NCBI GenBank assembly: GCA_034113365.1
Contig: JAXEXP010000113.1
Location: forward strand, 1-16,374
Origin: Spyradocola sp034113365
GTDB taxonomy: Bacteria > Bacillota > Clostridia > Christensenellales > UBA1750
Length of the DNA stretch: 16,374 nucleotides
Direction: 5' to 3'
Shown: one piece after another, positions 1-6,305 of the stretch
Layout of the letters: the number at the start of each line of letters is the position of its first letter
How positions within the stretch are numbered: the first letter of the stretch is position 1
Program-made: the position numbers and the translations under genes
The notes under the pieces: model-generated
Seen by the model: only the letters and a program-made list of their open reading frames with translations
Told to the model about the DNA's origin: nothing
Database searches by the model: none

Positions 1-7
1 CTTGCAG

Positions 8-65
8 GGGAGGGGCCCCCCGGGTCTATGGCGTCCTCGACGGACGCCGGGCCGGTCGCCGGGGC
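8..65 (+). repeat. Partial copy of structured repeat, cut by window edge
   Basis: Positions 30-48 form a perfect hairpin: GGCGTCC, loop TCGAC, GGACGCC. The motif GTCTATGG just before it and the CCGGG after it also occur, in the same order and spacing, at 8142-8170. There the stem is GGTTTCC/GGAAACC around the identical TCGAC loop. The stem differs but pairing is kept, so this looks like a second, diverged copy of the element at 8105-8297. The preceding segment from CAGGGG at 5 to the GTCTATGG is the same length in both copies. The 5' part of the element would lie left of the window. Its strand and function are unknown. Confidence 0.55.
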
Positions 66-1157
66 CTAGTGGTTGAGCTTATAGAGGTTCCTGTCCTGAG
101 AGAGCCAGGTCAGGTCGTAGGTGAGCAGCAGGTCGGCGTCGGGGTGCTCGGCGAGCACGGCGCTGACGGGGAGGTTGTAGTAGCGCAGGTCGAGCATCAC
201 GATGGCGTCGTAGTGGTTGGCGAGCAGCGGGACGAGCGCGTGGGCGTAGGAATCCTTGAGCACGACGAGCGTGCGGCCCGTGCCCGCGTCGGTGGTGATG
301 TCCACGCGGGCGTGGTTGCCGTCGAGGAACGCCGTGTACTGGTCCTTGGCGTCCAGCGCGGAGAGGGTGTAGAGGCTGTCCGTGCGGGTGGATTCGTCCA
401 GGTCGTAGACCACGGAGACGGTGCGGTTCACCGTGTACAGCGCCATTTCATCGGGCTGCGCGCCGAAGATGGGGGCCTTGGAGTAGAGCGAGCCGTAGAA
501 GGGCTGCTCGCTGTGAATGGTTTCGGCGGGGGTCACGGGGGTGAAGCCCAGCGCCTCGCAGTAGGTCTGGTAGGCGAGGTAGGCGCCCTGCTGCGTCCAG
601 TGGTGGTCGGTGCGGAAGTAGAGAGGCTCGCCGCGATGGGCCTGCAGGGCGTCGTAGGGGTCGATGACGCGCAGCGCGGCGGGCAGGTCGGCAAGCAGCG
701 CGCGCTCGTCGTCCGCGGTGACGAACGCGGGCAGGCGCTCGGGGTAGAGCGTGTGCGCGGAGTAGACGGGCAGAAAGACCGCGTCGTGTTCCTGGGCGAA
801 TTTTTCGAGATAGGTCAGGTTTTTCGCCCACTGGTCGCGGTCGATGGTCAGGTAGGCGGCGTCAAAGTACTGGCCGCCTGCGCCGATGTAGGCCCCGCCG
901 ATGCCGCGCTTGCCCAGCAGGTACTCCGCCGTCGCCTTGGCGCGCACGAAGAAGTCCCGGCCGGGGAATTGGTCGGACAGCCAGTCCTCGGTGTCGTCCA
1001 TCCACTTGCCGGAGAGCACGCTTTGCAGCGAGAAGGCGGGGCGCTGGGCGAGGACCCGGTTTTCCAGCGCGGAAAAGCCCGCGTCGGGCAGCAGCATTGT
1101 CAGCAGCAGCGCGGCCAGCAGCAGCCCCGCAAACGCCAGACTTGCGGCCTTTTTCAT
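66..1157 (-). CDS. DHHW-family (AlgX/AlgJ-like) surface protein, probable polysaccharide O-acetylation
   Basis: A 363-residue protein with an N-terminal signal or anchor helix (residues 4-23) and the ENR motif near residues 32-34 typical of this family. The signature RTDHHW lies at residues 182-187. A late LKDSYAH segment (D302, S303) supplies the likely Ser of an SGNH-like active site with D184/H186. Such proteins act outside the membrane and work with an MBOAT protein to move acetyl groups onto exported glycans (established for AlgI with AlgJ/AlgX). The MBOAT gene lies 12 bases upstream on the same strand. The start is backed by GGAGG eight bases before the ATG. The glycan acceptor cannot be told from the sequence. 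Family assignment is firm; the substrate is inferred. Confidence 0.88.
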   Translation of the reverse strand: MKKAASLAFAGLLLAALLLTMLLPDAGFSALENRVLAQRPAFSLQSVLSGKWMDDTEDWLSDQFPGRDFFVRAKATAEYLLGKRGIGGAYIGAGGQYFDAAYLTIDRDQWAKNLTYLEKFAQEHDAVFLPVYSAHTLYPERLPAFVTADDERALLADLPAALRVIDPYDALQAHRGEPLYFRTDHHWTQQGAYLAYQTYCEALGFTPVTPAETIHSEQPFYGSLYSKAPIFGAQPDEMALYTVNRTVSVVYDLDESTRTDSLYTLSALDAKDQYTAFLDGNHARVDITTDAGTGRTLVVLKDSYAHALVPLLANHYDAIVMLDLRYYNLPVSAVLAEHPDADLLLTYDLTWLSQDRNLYKLNH

Positions 1158-1169
1158 GCGATCGCCTCC

Positions 1170-2573
1170 TTAAAAGCGGAAGTAGAGGAAGGGGTTGTAG
1201 CCCGCGTCCACCACGTAGGTCAGGCAGAGCGCAAAGCCCGCGACAAGCAGCGCGGCGGTGAGGACGGTGTGGAGCCGGGGATGCGCGGCCTTGAGATGCT
1301 TCAGTGCGCCCGCGCACAGCGGCGTGGAGCCGACGGCGCACAGCAGCAGCAGCCCCGCGCCATCCAGCAGGCTGCGCAGCGCGAACGCGTCCACGCCGCC
1401 CGCACCGCCGCCCAGCATCGCGGACAGGTAATTAAGCCCCGCGCCCGCGTCCTCAAACGCGAACAGCACCCAGCCCAGCAGCACCGCCAGCGCCGTGTAC
1501 AGCCAGCCGAAAAACGCGGGCAGCCGCTGCAGGAATCTGCCGAACACAAACTTTTCCAATATCAGCAGCAGGCCGAAATAGCCGCCCCAGAGCAGGAAAT
1601 TCCAACTCGCGCCGTGCCACAGGCCCGTGGCCAGCCAGACGATGGCGAGGTTGAAGATGTTTCGCGGGACGCTGACGCGGTTGCCGCCCAGCGGGATGTA
1701 GAGGTATTCGCGGAACCAGTCGCCCAGCGTGACGTGCCAGCGCCGCCAGAACTCCGAGACGGAGCGCGACAGGTAGGGGTAGCGGAAGTTCTCCGGGAAG
1801 GTGAAGCCGAACATGCGCCCGAGACCGATGGCCATGTCGGAATAGCCGGAGAAGTCGAAATAGATCTGGAACGCAAAGGCCAGTATGCCCAGCCACGCCG
1901 ACAGCGCCGACAGCTGCGCGGGGGCTTGCGCCGACACCGCCTCCCACAGCGCGCCCGCGCCGTTTGCCAGCACCAGCTTTTTGGCAAGACCGACGAGGAA
2001 GCGGCACACGCCCGCAAAGAAGCCGTCGAAGCTCTCCCGGCGGCTGCGCAGCTCGTCCGCCACCGTCACATAGCGCACGATGGGCCCCGCGATCAGCTGC
2101 GGGAACATCGCAACATAGCAGCCGAAGGTCAGCAGGTCGTGCTGGGCGGGGCACTTGCGGCGGTAGACGTCGATGGTGTAGGACATGGTCTGGAAGGTGT
2201 AAAAGGAGATGCCGATGGGCAGCGCCACCGCGGGAACGGGCAGCGACAGCCCCAGCGCGGCGTTGAGCGTGTTCACCGCAAGCCCGGCGTACTTAAAGAA
2301 CCCCAGCAGCCCGAGGTTGATGCAAACGGAGCTGATCAGCGCCGCGCGCCGCAGGCCGGGACGGCCCTCCCACTTCTCCAGCAGCAGGCCGTGCGCGTAG
2401 TCGGACAGCGCGGAGAACAGCATCAGCAGCACGTACACCGGCTCGCCCCAGGCGTAGAACACCAGCGAGACGGCGAACAGCACCGCGTTGCGCGCCCGCC
2501 GCGGCGAAACATAGTAGGCCATCAGCGTCAGCGGCAGGAACAGCGTCAGAAAGCTCAGGCTGGAAAACACCAT
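1170..2573 (-). CDS. MBOAT-family membrane-bound O-acyltransferase (AlgI/DltB-like)
   Basis: A 467-residue polytopic membrane protein. Family hallmarks in order are FDFSGYSDMAIG at residues 239-250, the block FWRRWHVTLGDWFREYLYIP at 275-294, and TGLWHGASWNFLLWG at 316-330. H320 is the predicted catalytic histidine. MBOAT proteins of this branch take an acyl group from a cytoplasmic donor and pass it across the membrane to an extracellular transferase. The DHHW protein encoded 12 bases downstream fits that second role, so O-acetylation of a wall or capsule polymer is likely. A DltB role is unlikely because no dltA/C/D genes are present. A purine-rich AAAGGGGGG lies about eight bases before the ATG. 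A predicted intrinsic terminator sits about 30 bases upstream of the start, between this gene and the lipoprotein gene. Confidence 0.92.
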   Translation of the reverse strand: MVFSSLSFLTLFLPLTLMAYYVSPRRARNAVLFAVSLVFYAWGEPVYVLLMLFSALSDYAHGLLLEKWEGRPGLRRAALISSVCINLGLLGFFKYAGLAVNTLNAALGLSLPVPAVALPIGISFYTFQTMSYTIDVYRRKCPAQHDLLTFGCYVAMFPQLIAGPIVRYVTVADELRSRRESFDGFFAGVCRFLVGLAKKLVLANGAGALWEAVSAQAPAQLSALSAWLGILAFAFQIYFDFSGYSDMAIGLGRMFGFTFPENFRYPYLSRSVSEFWRRWHVTLGDWFREYLYIPLGGNRVSVPRNIFNLAIVWLATGLWHGASWNFLLWGGYFGLLLILEKFVFGRFLQRLPAFFGWLYTALAVLLGWVLFAFEDAGAGLNYLSAMLGGGAGGVDAFALRSLLDGAGLLLLCAVGSTPLCAGALKHLKAAHPRLHTVLTAALLVAGFALCLTYVVDAGYNPFLYFRF

Positions 2574-2604
2574 GCGCAGGCCCCCCTTTCATCGGCAGAA
2601 ATCG

Positions 2605-2638
2605 AAAAAAGGGGAGGCGGGACGGCACCCGCTTCCCC
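2605..2638 (-). terminator. Intrinsic terminator between DUF4358 and MBOAT genes
   Basis: Read on the minus strand, GGGGAAGCGGG and CCCGCCTCCCC form an 11-bp stem with one mismatch and a six-base loop (TGCCGT), followed at once by six T residues. It lies 14 bases past the stop of the lipoprotein gene and ends about 31 bases before the MBOAT start. That leaves little room for a separate promoter, so readthrough or attenuation may set MBOAT/DHHW expression. Confidence 0.8.
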
Positions 2639-2652
2639 GGAGACGGCCGCGA

Positions 2653-3195
2653 TCATTCCGCGGTCAGCAGACGGTTGAACTCGTCGACGACGGCCTGAGA
2701 ATCGTTGCTGACCACCATCAGCACGTACTTGCCGTTGGACACCACCTGACCCGCCATCGCCAGGTCGTACTGCGCGGGCAGATAGGTGGAGAAGATGTCC
2801 TGCATAAGCGTAAGGCGCTTGCCGAAGGCCTCCTCCACGGCGGGCACGTCGGCCTCGTCCTTGACCTTGGCGACGTAGAGCATGTGCGCGTGGACGTTCA
2901 TCATGGGATCGTTGAGGGAGTACTCGGACAGCAGCGAGAAATCCAGGCCGCAGCTCTCGGTGATCATCTCCTCGCCCATGAAGCCCATTGCCGAGGGGAA
3001 CATGTCCTCCATGGCCAGCAGCTGATCGGCGATGTCCTGCACGGGCACGTTGACCTCGGGCACGGGCGTGGAGGTGGGCTCGGGCGTGGGCTCGGCGGTG
3101 GGGGACGGCTCGGCGGGCGCGGCGGCGCAGCCGAACAGGGTCAGCGCCAGCACCAGCGCCAGCGCGGCAAAAAACAGACGGGTCAGCTTTTTCAT
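2653..3195 (-). CDS. DUF4358-like lipoprotein
   Basis: A 180-residue secreted lipoprotein. Residues 1-22 form a signal peptide ending in the lipobox LFGC, so C23 is the lipidated residue. A Pro/Thr/Glu-rich spacer (about residues 27-47) follows, then a compact domain with segments such as ADQLLAMEDMFPSAMGFM and MVVSNDSQAVVDEFNRLL. This resembles the DUF4358 family, which often neighbours MBOAT/DHHW genes in Firmicutes. Its molecular role is unknown; a cell-surface accessory in polysaccharide modification is inferred from the neighbourhood only. GGAGG lies eight bases before the ATG, and a probable promoter lies about 42 bases upstream. The gene is divergent from 3368-3979. Confidence 0.75.
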   Translation of the reverse strand: MKKLTRLFFAALALVLALTLFGCAAAPAEPSPTAEPTPEPTSTPVPEVNVPVQDIADQLLAMEDMFPSAMGFMGEEMITESCGLDFSLLSEYSLNDPMMNVHAHMLYVAKVKDEADVPAVEEAFGKRLTLMQDIFSTYLPAQYDLAMAGQVVSNGKYVLMVVSNDSQAVVDEFNRLLTAE

Positions 3196-3236
3196 CCGTT
3201 GATTCCTCCGGTGTGTTCATTCTCGGGTACGCTTTC

Positions 3237-3265
3237 ATCGTACACTGATTGGACGCGGCGCGCAA
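3237..3265 (-). promoter_or_regulatory. Probable promoter of the DUF4358 lipoprotein gene
   Basis: On the minus strand, TTGCGC (3260-3265) and TACGAT (3237-3242) are 17 bases apart, a fair sigma-A match. The same TTGCGC hexamer and 17-base spacing recur at two other predicted promoters in this window. Confidence 0.5.
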
Positions 3266-3277
3266 CAGAAAGTTCCG

Positions 3278-3288
3278 CGCACTGTGCG
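3278..3288. promoter_or_regulatory. Small palindrome between divergent genes
   Basis: CGCAC-T-GTGCG is a perfect 11-base palindrome between the divergent genes 2653-3195 and 3368-3979, just upstream of the predicted minus-strand -35. It could be an operator, but it is short and could arise by chance in GC-rich DNA. Confidence 0.25.
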
Positions 3289-3367
3289 ATTTTACACGAA
3301 CCTTACACACCATGGACTCGTTTTATCAATAAAGAGGAGATCCATACCATAAATGGAGGTATTCGGC

Positions 3368-3979
3368 ATGAAAAAACGCAGGGGACTGCTGATCCTGGCG
3401 GCGCTGTTGCTGGCGGGCGCAGCGATGCTGTGCGGGCTTCGACTGTGTGCGGACCGTCCGCAGCCGCTGGAGATGACGGGCGCGGCGCCGGCCGAATGGA
3501 GCGGGCAGGACGTGCAGGCGCTGTTTGCAGCGCAGAGGCCGGAGTTTGACGGGGAGATCGTCTATGCGCTGCCGGACTACGCGGTCAACGTAGAGGAGGG
3601 CGTCTACGAGCCGGAGCGCGACCGGGATTTTGGCGGCAGCCGGTGGTGGCTGCTGGCCGTGGAGGGCGGGAGCAAGCGGCTCTACCGCATCTGCCCGGAA
3701 AAGGCGCTGGTGCTGGACCGCACGGAAAACCTGGGGCTGCACTTTGACGCGACGCTGGGCAGCGCGCAGGTCGGGATGGCGCAGGAGCAGGGATGCACGC
3801 CGGAGTTCTTACTGTTTTTCGGGCAGCAGTGGCTGATGTGCCGCGACGGGGACGGCGCGCGGTATGCCTGCGGGTACCCCGAGCCGGGCGCAAGCCCCCT
3901 GACCTGGCTGACGGAGGCGGAATTTCTGGAGCTCATCCGGCCCTACGCCGAGGGCACGCAGCCGCTGCCGACGCGGTGA
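3368..3979 (+). CDS. Unrecognised membrane-anchored or secreted protein
   Basis: A 203-residue protein that I do not assign to a family. Residues 1-5 are basic and residues 6-23 form one hydrophobic helix with small residues and two cysteines, so it is probably exported and held by an uncleaved anchor. The rest is a soluble domain rich in aromatic residues, for example GGSRWWLLAVEGG and FLLFFGQQWLMCRDGDG, near the middle and C-terminal third. An ATG at 3353 is in frame, but I chose the one at 3368 because GGAGGT at 3355-3360 sits seven bases before it and the next residues form a signal sequence. The gene is divergent from the DUF4358 lipoprotein. The next gene has its own promoter. Confidence 0.7.
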   Translation: MKKRRGLLILAALLLAGAAMLCGLRLCADRPQPLEMTGAAPAEWSGQDVQALFAAQRPEFDGEIVYALPDYAVNVEEGVYEPERDRDFGGSRWWLLAVEGGSKRLYRICPEKALVLDRTENLGLHFDATLGSAQVGMAQEQGCTPEFLLFFGQQWLMCRDGDGARYACGYPEPGASPLTWLTEAEFLELIRPYAEGTQPLPTR

Positions 3980-4006
3980 GAAGGCGCGTATTCATAAAAC
4001 ATTCAC

Positions 4007-4034
4007 TTGAAACTTGGGGGAAATACGGTATAAT
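4007..4034 (+). promoter_or_regulatory. Sigma-A-type promoter of the 5'-nucleotidase-like gene
   Basis: TTGAAA at 4007-4012 and the consensus TATAAT at 4029-4034 are separated by 16 bases. The ATG at 4071 follows about 36 bases later, with AAAGGAG at 4055-4061 as ribosome binding site. Confidence 0.75.
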
Positions 4035-4070
4035 GAAGGGAGCAAACCGGCTGCAAAGGAGTTATTTGGG

Positions 4071-5168
4071 ATGAAAAAAGCGTTTTTTTGTATACTGCTG
4101 TGCGTGACGCTGCTGCTGCCCGCGACCTGCTTCGCGGCGGGGGACGGCCTTGCCGCGGCGGAGGACATCCTCAAGCAGGCCTCGGCGGCGAGCTTTACCG
4201 TGCTGCACACCGGTGACGTGAACGGTCAGGAGCCGGGCGATGACACCGCCATCGGCTACGGCAAGCTGGCGGCGCTGGCGGCGGAGCTGCAGCAGGACGG
4301 CCAGCTGCTGCTGGTGGACAGCGGCAACGCGCTCTCCGGCGACGGCGGCAGGACCATCCAGCTGATGGAGGCGGCGCAGTACACCGCGGCGGCCATCGGC
4401 ACGCGCGACGCGGCGCTGGGCATTGAGCGGCTGCAGGAGCTGTCCGCCCGGGCTAACTTCCCGCTGCTGTGCGCCAACTGGCTGCGCGCCGACGGCGAGC
4501 TGCTGTTCGATCCCTACGCCATTGTGGAGGTATCGGGCATCCGCGTGGGCGTCATCGGGCTGATCTCGCCCTCCATTGCCGAGGAATACCCCGACATCAC
4601 CGCGGGCTGCAACGTCTACAAGCCCTCGGGCATCGCCAACATCTACTACGACGAGATGGTGGAGCAGGGCTGCTCCTACTTCATCGCGCTGACCAGCCTG
4701 GGCTATGACGGCGAGTACACGCCCCGCGACCTGGGCCAGGAATCCCCCTGGATCAACCTGATCCTGGACAGCAACACCGGCACCGTGCTGGACATGGGCG
4801 AGCTGATCGGCCAGACCAACGTCATCGCCTTCAACCTCGAGCCCGGCTTTGCGCAGGTGGGCGCGTACGACGTGGCCACCGGCAACAGCGACGGCATGAA
4901 CACCACGCTGCCCGCCGTCTACACCGCCGGGGACGTCAAGGACCTCAAGGCGGACAAGGCCATTGAGGAGCTGATCGCCTCCGAGTACGTCGAGCCCGGC
5001 CAGGAGCCCGAGACGACGGAGGGGAGCAACGGCACCGTCACCACCACGGGCGGCAGCCGCAACACGATGGCGATCTACCTGATCTGCTTTGCGGCCATCC
5101 TCGCGCTGACCGTCGCCATCATACTGATCATGTCCCGCAAGACCCCCGCAAAGGGCAAAAAGAAATAA
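4071..5168 (+). CDS. Membrane-anchored 5'-nucleotidase/metallophosphatase-like protein, probably catalytically inactive
   Basis: A 365-residue protein. It has a signal peptide (residues 1-23), a domain aligned to the N-terminal metallophosphatase half of UshA-type 5'-nucleotidases, a Thr/Gly/Ser-rich spacer (about 308-331), a transmembrane helix (about 332-354) and a basic tail ending in KGKKK. The fold landmarks survive: LHTGDVNG (45-52), YGKLAALAAEL, LLVDSGN (80-86), VGVIGLISP. The metal-binding positions mostly do not. Only D49 remains of the DxH pair (N51 replaces His), N86 replaces Asp of the GD motif, T111-R112 replace the Asn-His of GNHE, S209 replaces the His of the SHLG-like motif, and the late GHSH-like motif reads LDSNTG. 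The C-terminal nucleotide-binding domain is absent. A binding or structural role outside the cell is inferred. The start at 4071 fits the ribosome site and signal peptide better than the in-frame ATG at 4014, which lies upstream of the -10 box. Confidence 0.85.
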   Translation: MKKAFFCILLCVTLLLPATCFAAGDGLAAAEDILKQASAASFTVLHTGDVNGQEPGDDTAIGYGKLAALAAELQQDGQLLLVDSGNALSGDGGRTIQLMEAAQYTAAAIGTRDAALGIERLQELSARANFPLLCANWLRADGELLFDPYAIVEVSGIRVGVIGLISPSIAEEYPDITAGCNVYKPSGIANIYYDEMVEQGCSYFIALTSLGYDGEYTPRDLGQESPWINLILDSNTGTVLDMGELIGQTNVIAFNLEPGFAQVGAYDVATGNSDGMNTTLPAVYTAGDVKDLKADKAIEELIASEYVEPGQEPETTEGSNGTVTTTGGSRNTMAIYLICFAAILALTVAIILIMSRKTPAKGKKK

Positions 5169-5178
5169 GCCAGTCAAT

Positions 5179-5224
5179 AAGCCGCGCCGCTCCCAATGCA
5201 AATCGGGAACGGCGCGGCTTTTTT
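5179..5224. terminator. Strong intrinsic terminator between convergent genes
   Basis: AAGCCGCGCCGCTCCC (5179-5194) pairs with GGGAACGGCGCGGCTT (5205-5220), with one C-A mismatch and a ten-base loop, and the T run continues to 5224. It ends the gene at 4071-5168 on the plus strand. Its stem can also form in transcripts of the convergent gene at 5240-5872, where the trailing T tract is weaker (CTTATTG). Confidence 0.93.
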
Positions 5225-5239
5225 GGCGCTATTGATGCA

Positions 5240-5872
5240 TCAGAGCGCCTGCACGAGGCGCTGCATGGCCTCCGCCATTTCGGCCGACAGGCTGACCAGC
5301 GTCTGCCCGCCGAAGGACACCTGCGCGGGCAGGCCGCGCACGCGCACGTCCAGCAGGTCGTGCAGCAGCGCCAGCGCCGCAAGGTAGGAGCCCTCGGGCG
5401 AGGCGTGGTGCCGGTCGGGGCCGTACAGCTCCGCGCCCGGCAGCGCGATGCGCGCCCGCGCAAAGGCCTCGCCCACCCGCGCCACGGGCAGGTCGAACGC
5501 GTCGCCCGCCGCAAGCACCGCGGGCCGCATCTTCGACAGCGGCGGCGTGTCGCTGGGGGACTCGAAATTCATGTACAGCCCGCAGCGCGCGCCGCCCTGA
5601 TCGGCCCAGGCCTTCAGCGTCCGCACGCCGTCAAAATATTCCTTGATCTCGGGAAATTCGCTCGTCACCTCCTGCAGCACCGCCAGGTCGTAGCGTCCGT
5701 AGAGCAGGTTGAAGCGCGTCTGCTCGTTTTTTATGTGCCCGGCCAGGCTCTCCCCGCCGCGCGTGAGCATGGTCACGTCCACGTCCTGCCCCGCCGCCCG
5801 CGCAAGCTCCGCAAACAGGTAGGGCATGTCGTTGTAGTAGGTGTGCGAATTTCCGATAAACAGTATGCGCAT
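5240..5872 (-). CDS. SGNH/GDSL-type hydrolase, DUF4886-like
   Basis: A 210-residue protein that begins directly with the catalytic block MRILFIGNSHTYYNDMP, giving S9 as the nucleophile in GNSHT. G39 in RGGESL may serve the oxyanion hole. VLQEVTSE (65-72) stands where other SGNH enzymes have GxND. The final block GPDRHHASPEGSYLAA gives D153 and H156 as the other triad members. No signal peptide is seen, so it is probably cytoplasmic. Family members are esterases or unknown hydrolases; the substrate cannot be named. The start lies three bases after the stop of the upstream gene, so the two are co-transcribed. The ribosome site is only a loose GAGGAAGGGG. Confidence 0.85.
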   Translation of the reverse strand: MRILFIGNSHTYYNDMPYLFAELARAAGQDVDVTMLTRGGESLAGHIKNEQTRFNLLYGRYDLAVLQEVTSEFPEIKEYFDGVRTLKAWADQGGARCGLYMNFESPSDTPPLSKMRPAVLAAGDAFDLPVARVGEAFARARIALPGAELYGPDRHHASPEGSYLAALALLHDLLDVRVRGLPAQVSFGGQTLVSLSAEMAEAMQRLVQAL

Positions 5873-5875
5873 GGT

Positions 5876-6145
5876 CTATTCCCCTTCCTCACAGTCCACG
5901 TAGAGCGCGATGCGCGCCAGCAGATCCTTCAGCGTCAGCTTCTGCGCCAGCAGCTGCCGGTAGGTGGCGCTGCCCGTTCGGCCCTGCGCCCGCAACGCGT
6001 CCAGCCGGGTCAGCGTGTCCGCCAGCTGCTGCTCCAGCGACCGGTGTAGCGACTCGTACTGCGAAAGGCGGCCCAGCGCGTCCTCGATGCGGCAGCCCTC
6101 GGCCAGCTCGGCTCGTCCCTCCGCGATCCGCGTCATTCGCTTCAA
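5876..6145 (-). CDS. Small helical protein of unknown function
   Basis: I do not recognise this 89-residue protein. It is charged and almost entirely predicted helix, with heptad-like leucine spacing in LSQYESLHRSLEQQLADTL and a second helical half ending in a Glu-rich tail, so a small coiled-coil or helical-hairpin protein is likely. I placed the start at a TTG (6145) because AAAGGAGG lies nine bases before it; an ATG three codons further in (6136) is the alternative. A longer frame to 6217 would run across the predicted promoter and ribosome site. It directly precedes the SGNH hydrolase gene and may form a functional pair with it. Confidence 0.6.
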   Translation of the reverse strand: MKRMTRIAEGRAELAEGCRIEDALGRLSQYESLHRSLEQQLADTLTRLDALRAQGRTGSATYRQLLAQKLTLKDLLARIALYVDCEEGE

Positions 6146-6188
6146 GCCCAAACCCCTCCTTTGGCCGCAGGCGGCAGCTCTTGTATAT

Positions 6189-6217
6189 AGCATAGCACGA
6201 TCGCGCCCGCAGCGCAA
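6189..6217 (-). promoter_or_regulatory. Promoter of the small-protein/SGNH hydrolase operon
   Basis: On the minus strand, TTGCGC (6212-6217) is 17 bases from TATGCT (6189-6194), which carries an extended TGC just before it. It points away from the yfcE promoter, whose -35 box is 23 bases away. Confidence 0.6.
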
Positions 6218-6246
6218 TCGCTCAGCCGGTGCGATTTGCGTTGCGC
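6212..6246. promoter_or_regulatory. Inverted repeat shared by divergent promoters
   Basis: GCGCAATCG (6212-6220) is mirrored by CGATTTGCG (6232-6240), allowing one extra T, and the outer TTGCGC at 6241-6246 mirrors GCGCAA exactly. The two -35 boxes are the outer arms. One regulator bound here could affect both directions. Part of the symmetry follows simply from both promoters using the same -35 hexamer. Confidence 0.35.
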
Positions 6247-6269
6247 GCGGCGGGGTTTTTTGGTATGAT
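6241..6269 (+). promoter_or_regulatory. Promoter of the yfcE-flavoprotein operon
   Basis: TTGCGC at 6241-6246 is 17 bases from TATGAT at 6264-6269. A TGG immediately before the -10 box makes it an extended -10 promoter. The GGAGGG ribosome site at 6291-6296 and the ATG at 6306 follow. Confidence 0.65.
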
Positions 6270-6305
6270 ATTTAATAGGAAATTGTTTGCGGAGGGACGA
6301 AACAG

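Noticed and set aside
8..65. Terminator for the DHHW gene
   Set aside because: On the minus strand the hairpin is not followed by T residues; similarity to the copy at 8148 makes a repeat more likely.
69..2678. An 869-residue open frame on the plus strand opposite the MBOAT/DHHW genes
   Set aside because: It is the antisense shadow of two well-supported genes in GC-rich DNA; its translation is low-complexity Val/Gly/Arg/Gln with no domain.
4014..4070. Upstream ATG for the 5'-nucleotidase-like gene
   Set aside because: It lies upstream of the -10 box and would put 19 residues before the signal peptide; the ATG at 4071 has a good ribosome site.
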